Below are positions 63,537 through 64,000 of a stretch of 64,000 bases of DNA, one piece after another; the stretch's first letter is position 1, and each line of letters starts with the position of its first letter. The DNA lies in contig JAYVIQ010000106.1 of the NCBI GenBank assembly GCA_043770215.1, positions 1 through 64,000 on the forward strand, in the 5' to 3' direction. The stretch is from JAYVIQ01 sp043770215 (GTDB lineage: Bacteria > Bacteroidota > Bacteroidia > Cytophagales > JAAEPT01). Both the position numbers and the translations under genes were made by a program. The notes under the pieces were generated by a model. The model was not told where the DNA came from, did no database searches, and was given only the letters and a program-made list of their open reading frames with translations.

Positions 63537-64000
63537 ATGTTATATAATGAAATACCATCATTAGACTTAAATGATTTTTTGAGCGATGACCCACTTTTAA
63601 AAAAAACATTTGTACAAAACCTAGGCAAAGCCTTTGAGGAAATTGGATTTGTAGCAATAAAAAATTATGGACTAAGCAATGATTTGGTAGAAAACCTGTA
63701 TTCTATTTTCCAATCGTTTTTTAGTTTGCCAGATTCTACAAAGCAAAAATATACTATACCAAATTTACACGGGCAAAGGGGATATGTAGGTAAAGAAAAA
63801 GAACATGCCAAAGGCAGAGATATTGGAGATTTAAAAGAGTTTTACCACATTGGACAAATTGTACAAGACAATGACCCTATAATAAATGAATATCCAGACA
63901 ATGCTTGGGTAAGTGAGGTGAAGGAGTTTGAAAAATACGCTACACTTGGGTTTAAAACACTAGAGAAAACAGGCGAATACATGTTGCGAGCAATAGCGCT
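63537..64000 (+). CDS. 2-oxoglutarate/Fe(II)-dependent oxygenase, isopenicillin-N-synthase-like, 3' end cut by window edge
   Basis: Starts at ATG 63537 and is open to the right edge, 154 codons in. IPSLDLNDFLSDDPLLKKTF and LGKAFEEIGFVAIKNYG are the non-haem dioxygenase N-terminal domain (DIOX_N). FQSFFSLPDSTKQKYT, LHGQRGYVGKEKEHAKG and KEFYHIGQ follow in the order expected for this family. The iron ligands His-x-Asp and His lie in the missing C-terminal part and cannot be checked. Substrate unknown. Confidence 0.9.
   Translation, partial: MLYNEIPSLDLNDFLSDDPLLKKTFVQNLGKAFEEIGFVAIKNYGLSNDLVENLYSIFQSFFSLPDSTKQKYTIPNLHGQRGYVGKEKEHAKGRDIGDLKEFYHIGQIVQDNDPIINEYPDNAWVSEVKEFEKYATLGFKTLEKTGEYMLRAIA

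Noticed and set aside
1..64000. tRNA, rRNA, CRISPR, prophage, intact insertion sequence
   Set aside because: Intergenic regions were read on both strands; no cloverleaf, direct-repeat array, transposase or phage structural gene was recognised.

Overview
The window is AT-rich chromosomal DNA from a Bacteroidota bacterium, most likely a Cytophagales- or Chitinophagales-like lineage (the order is inference). The phylum call rests on: a PorZ-like type IX secretion (T9SS) protein, T9SS cargo proteins with type A and type B C-terminal sorting domains, a DUF4270 lipoprotein beside a short glycogen-synthase-like protein divergent from panC, an Mrp/ApbC protein without the usual CxxC, SRPBCC-free housekeeping operons with overlapping genes, almost no Shine-Dalgarno sequences, and many promoters with the Bacteroidota -7 element TAnnTTTG. 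No tRNA, rRNA, CRISPR array, intact insertion sequence, prophage or conjugative module was seen.

Layout. 1-7.9 kb: a truncated outer-membrane protein, a short secreted-peptide remnant, ruvX-def, a hydrolase and an RsmI-like methyltransferase, an omega-amidase-like hydrolase, a beta-barrel protein, rlmN and a low-complexity partner, and a protein with an EF-Ts-type N-terminal domain. 7.9-9.4 kb: a tightly overlapping truC-like operon. 9.8-13.7 kb: apbC-nifU-PASTA-T9SS cargo operon. 14-25 kb: FAD/Fe-S dehydrogenase, aquaporin, lipid A acyltransferase, nth, an RsuA-family pseudouridine synthase, RNase G/E, a 29-residue basic mS38-like ribosomal protein, a TPR protein, HU, mutY and a broken ssb. 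25.8-29.4 kb: panC, glycogen synthase N-domain, DUF4270, RidA. 29.7-37 kb: porZ-recO and a 1114-residue type B T9SS protein. 37-46.2 kb: Hsp20 and a J-domain protein, a c-type cytochrome, a sensor kinase divergent from hemA, and an ECF sigma/anti-sigma/beta-barrel operon whose last gene is frameshifted. 46.4-50.4 kb: kynureninase, 3-hydroxyanthranilate dioxygenase and a DPP-IV peptidase in one operon. 50.5-64 kb: surface lipoprotein, glycosyltransferase, ArsS/carboxymuconolactone-decarboxylase pair, aspS, a SNF2 helicase, prfA, corA, two lipoproteins, and a 2OG-Fe(II) oxygenase running off the right edge.

How it works together. Most of the window is housekeeping: translation and rRNA modification (def, rlmN, RsmI-like, RsuA-like, truC, aspS, prfA), DNA repair (ruvX, nth, mutY, recO, ssb), Fe-S assembly (apbC, nifU), heme and pantothenate synthesis, and a T9SS machinery piece with several likely cargoes. 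The points most worth a second look are a pair of dispersed elements with terminal inverted repeats (29.4 and 39.0 kb), the triple-indel ssb with an intact acidic tip, a tiny mS38-like gene in an HU operon, an Hsp20 gene with a real Shine-Dalgarno, and the arsenosugar-type ArsS pair standing without its methyltransferase. I did not find a convincing entirely new multi-gene system.
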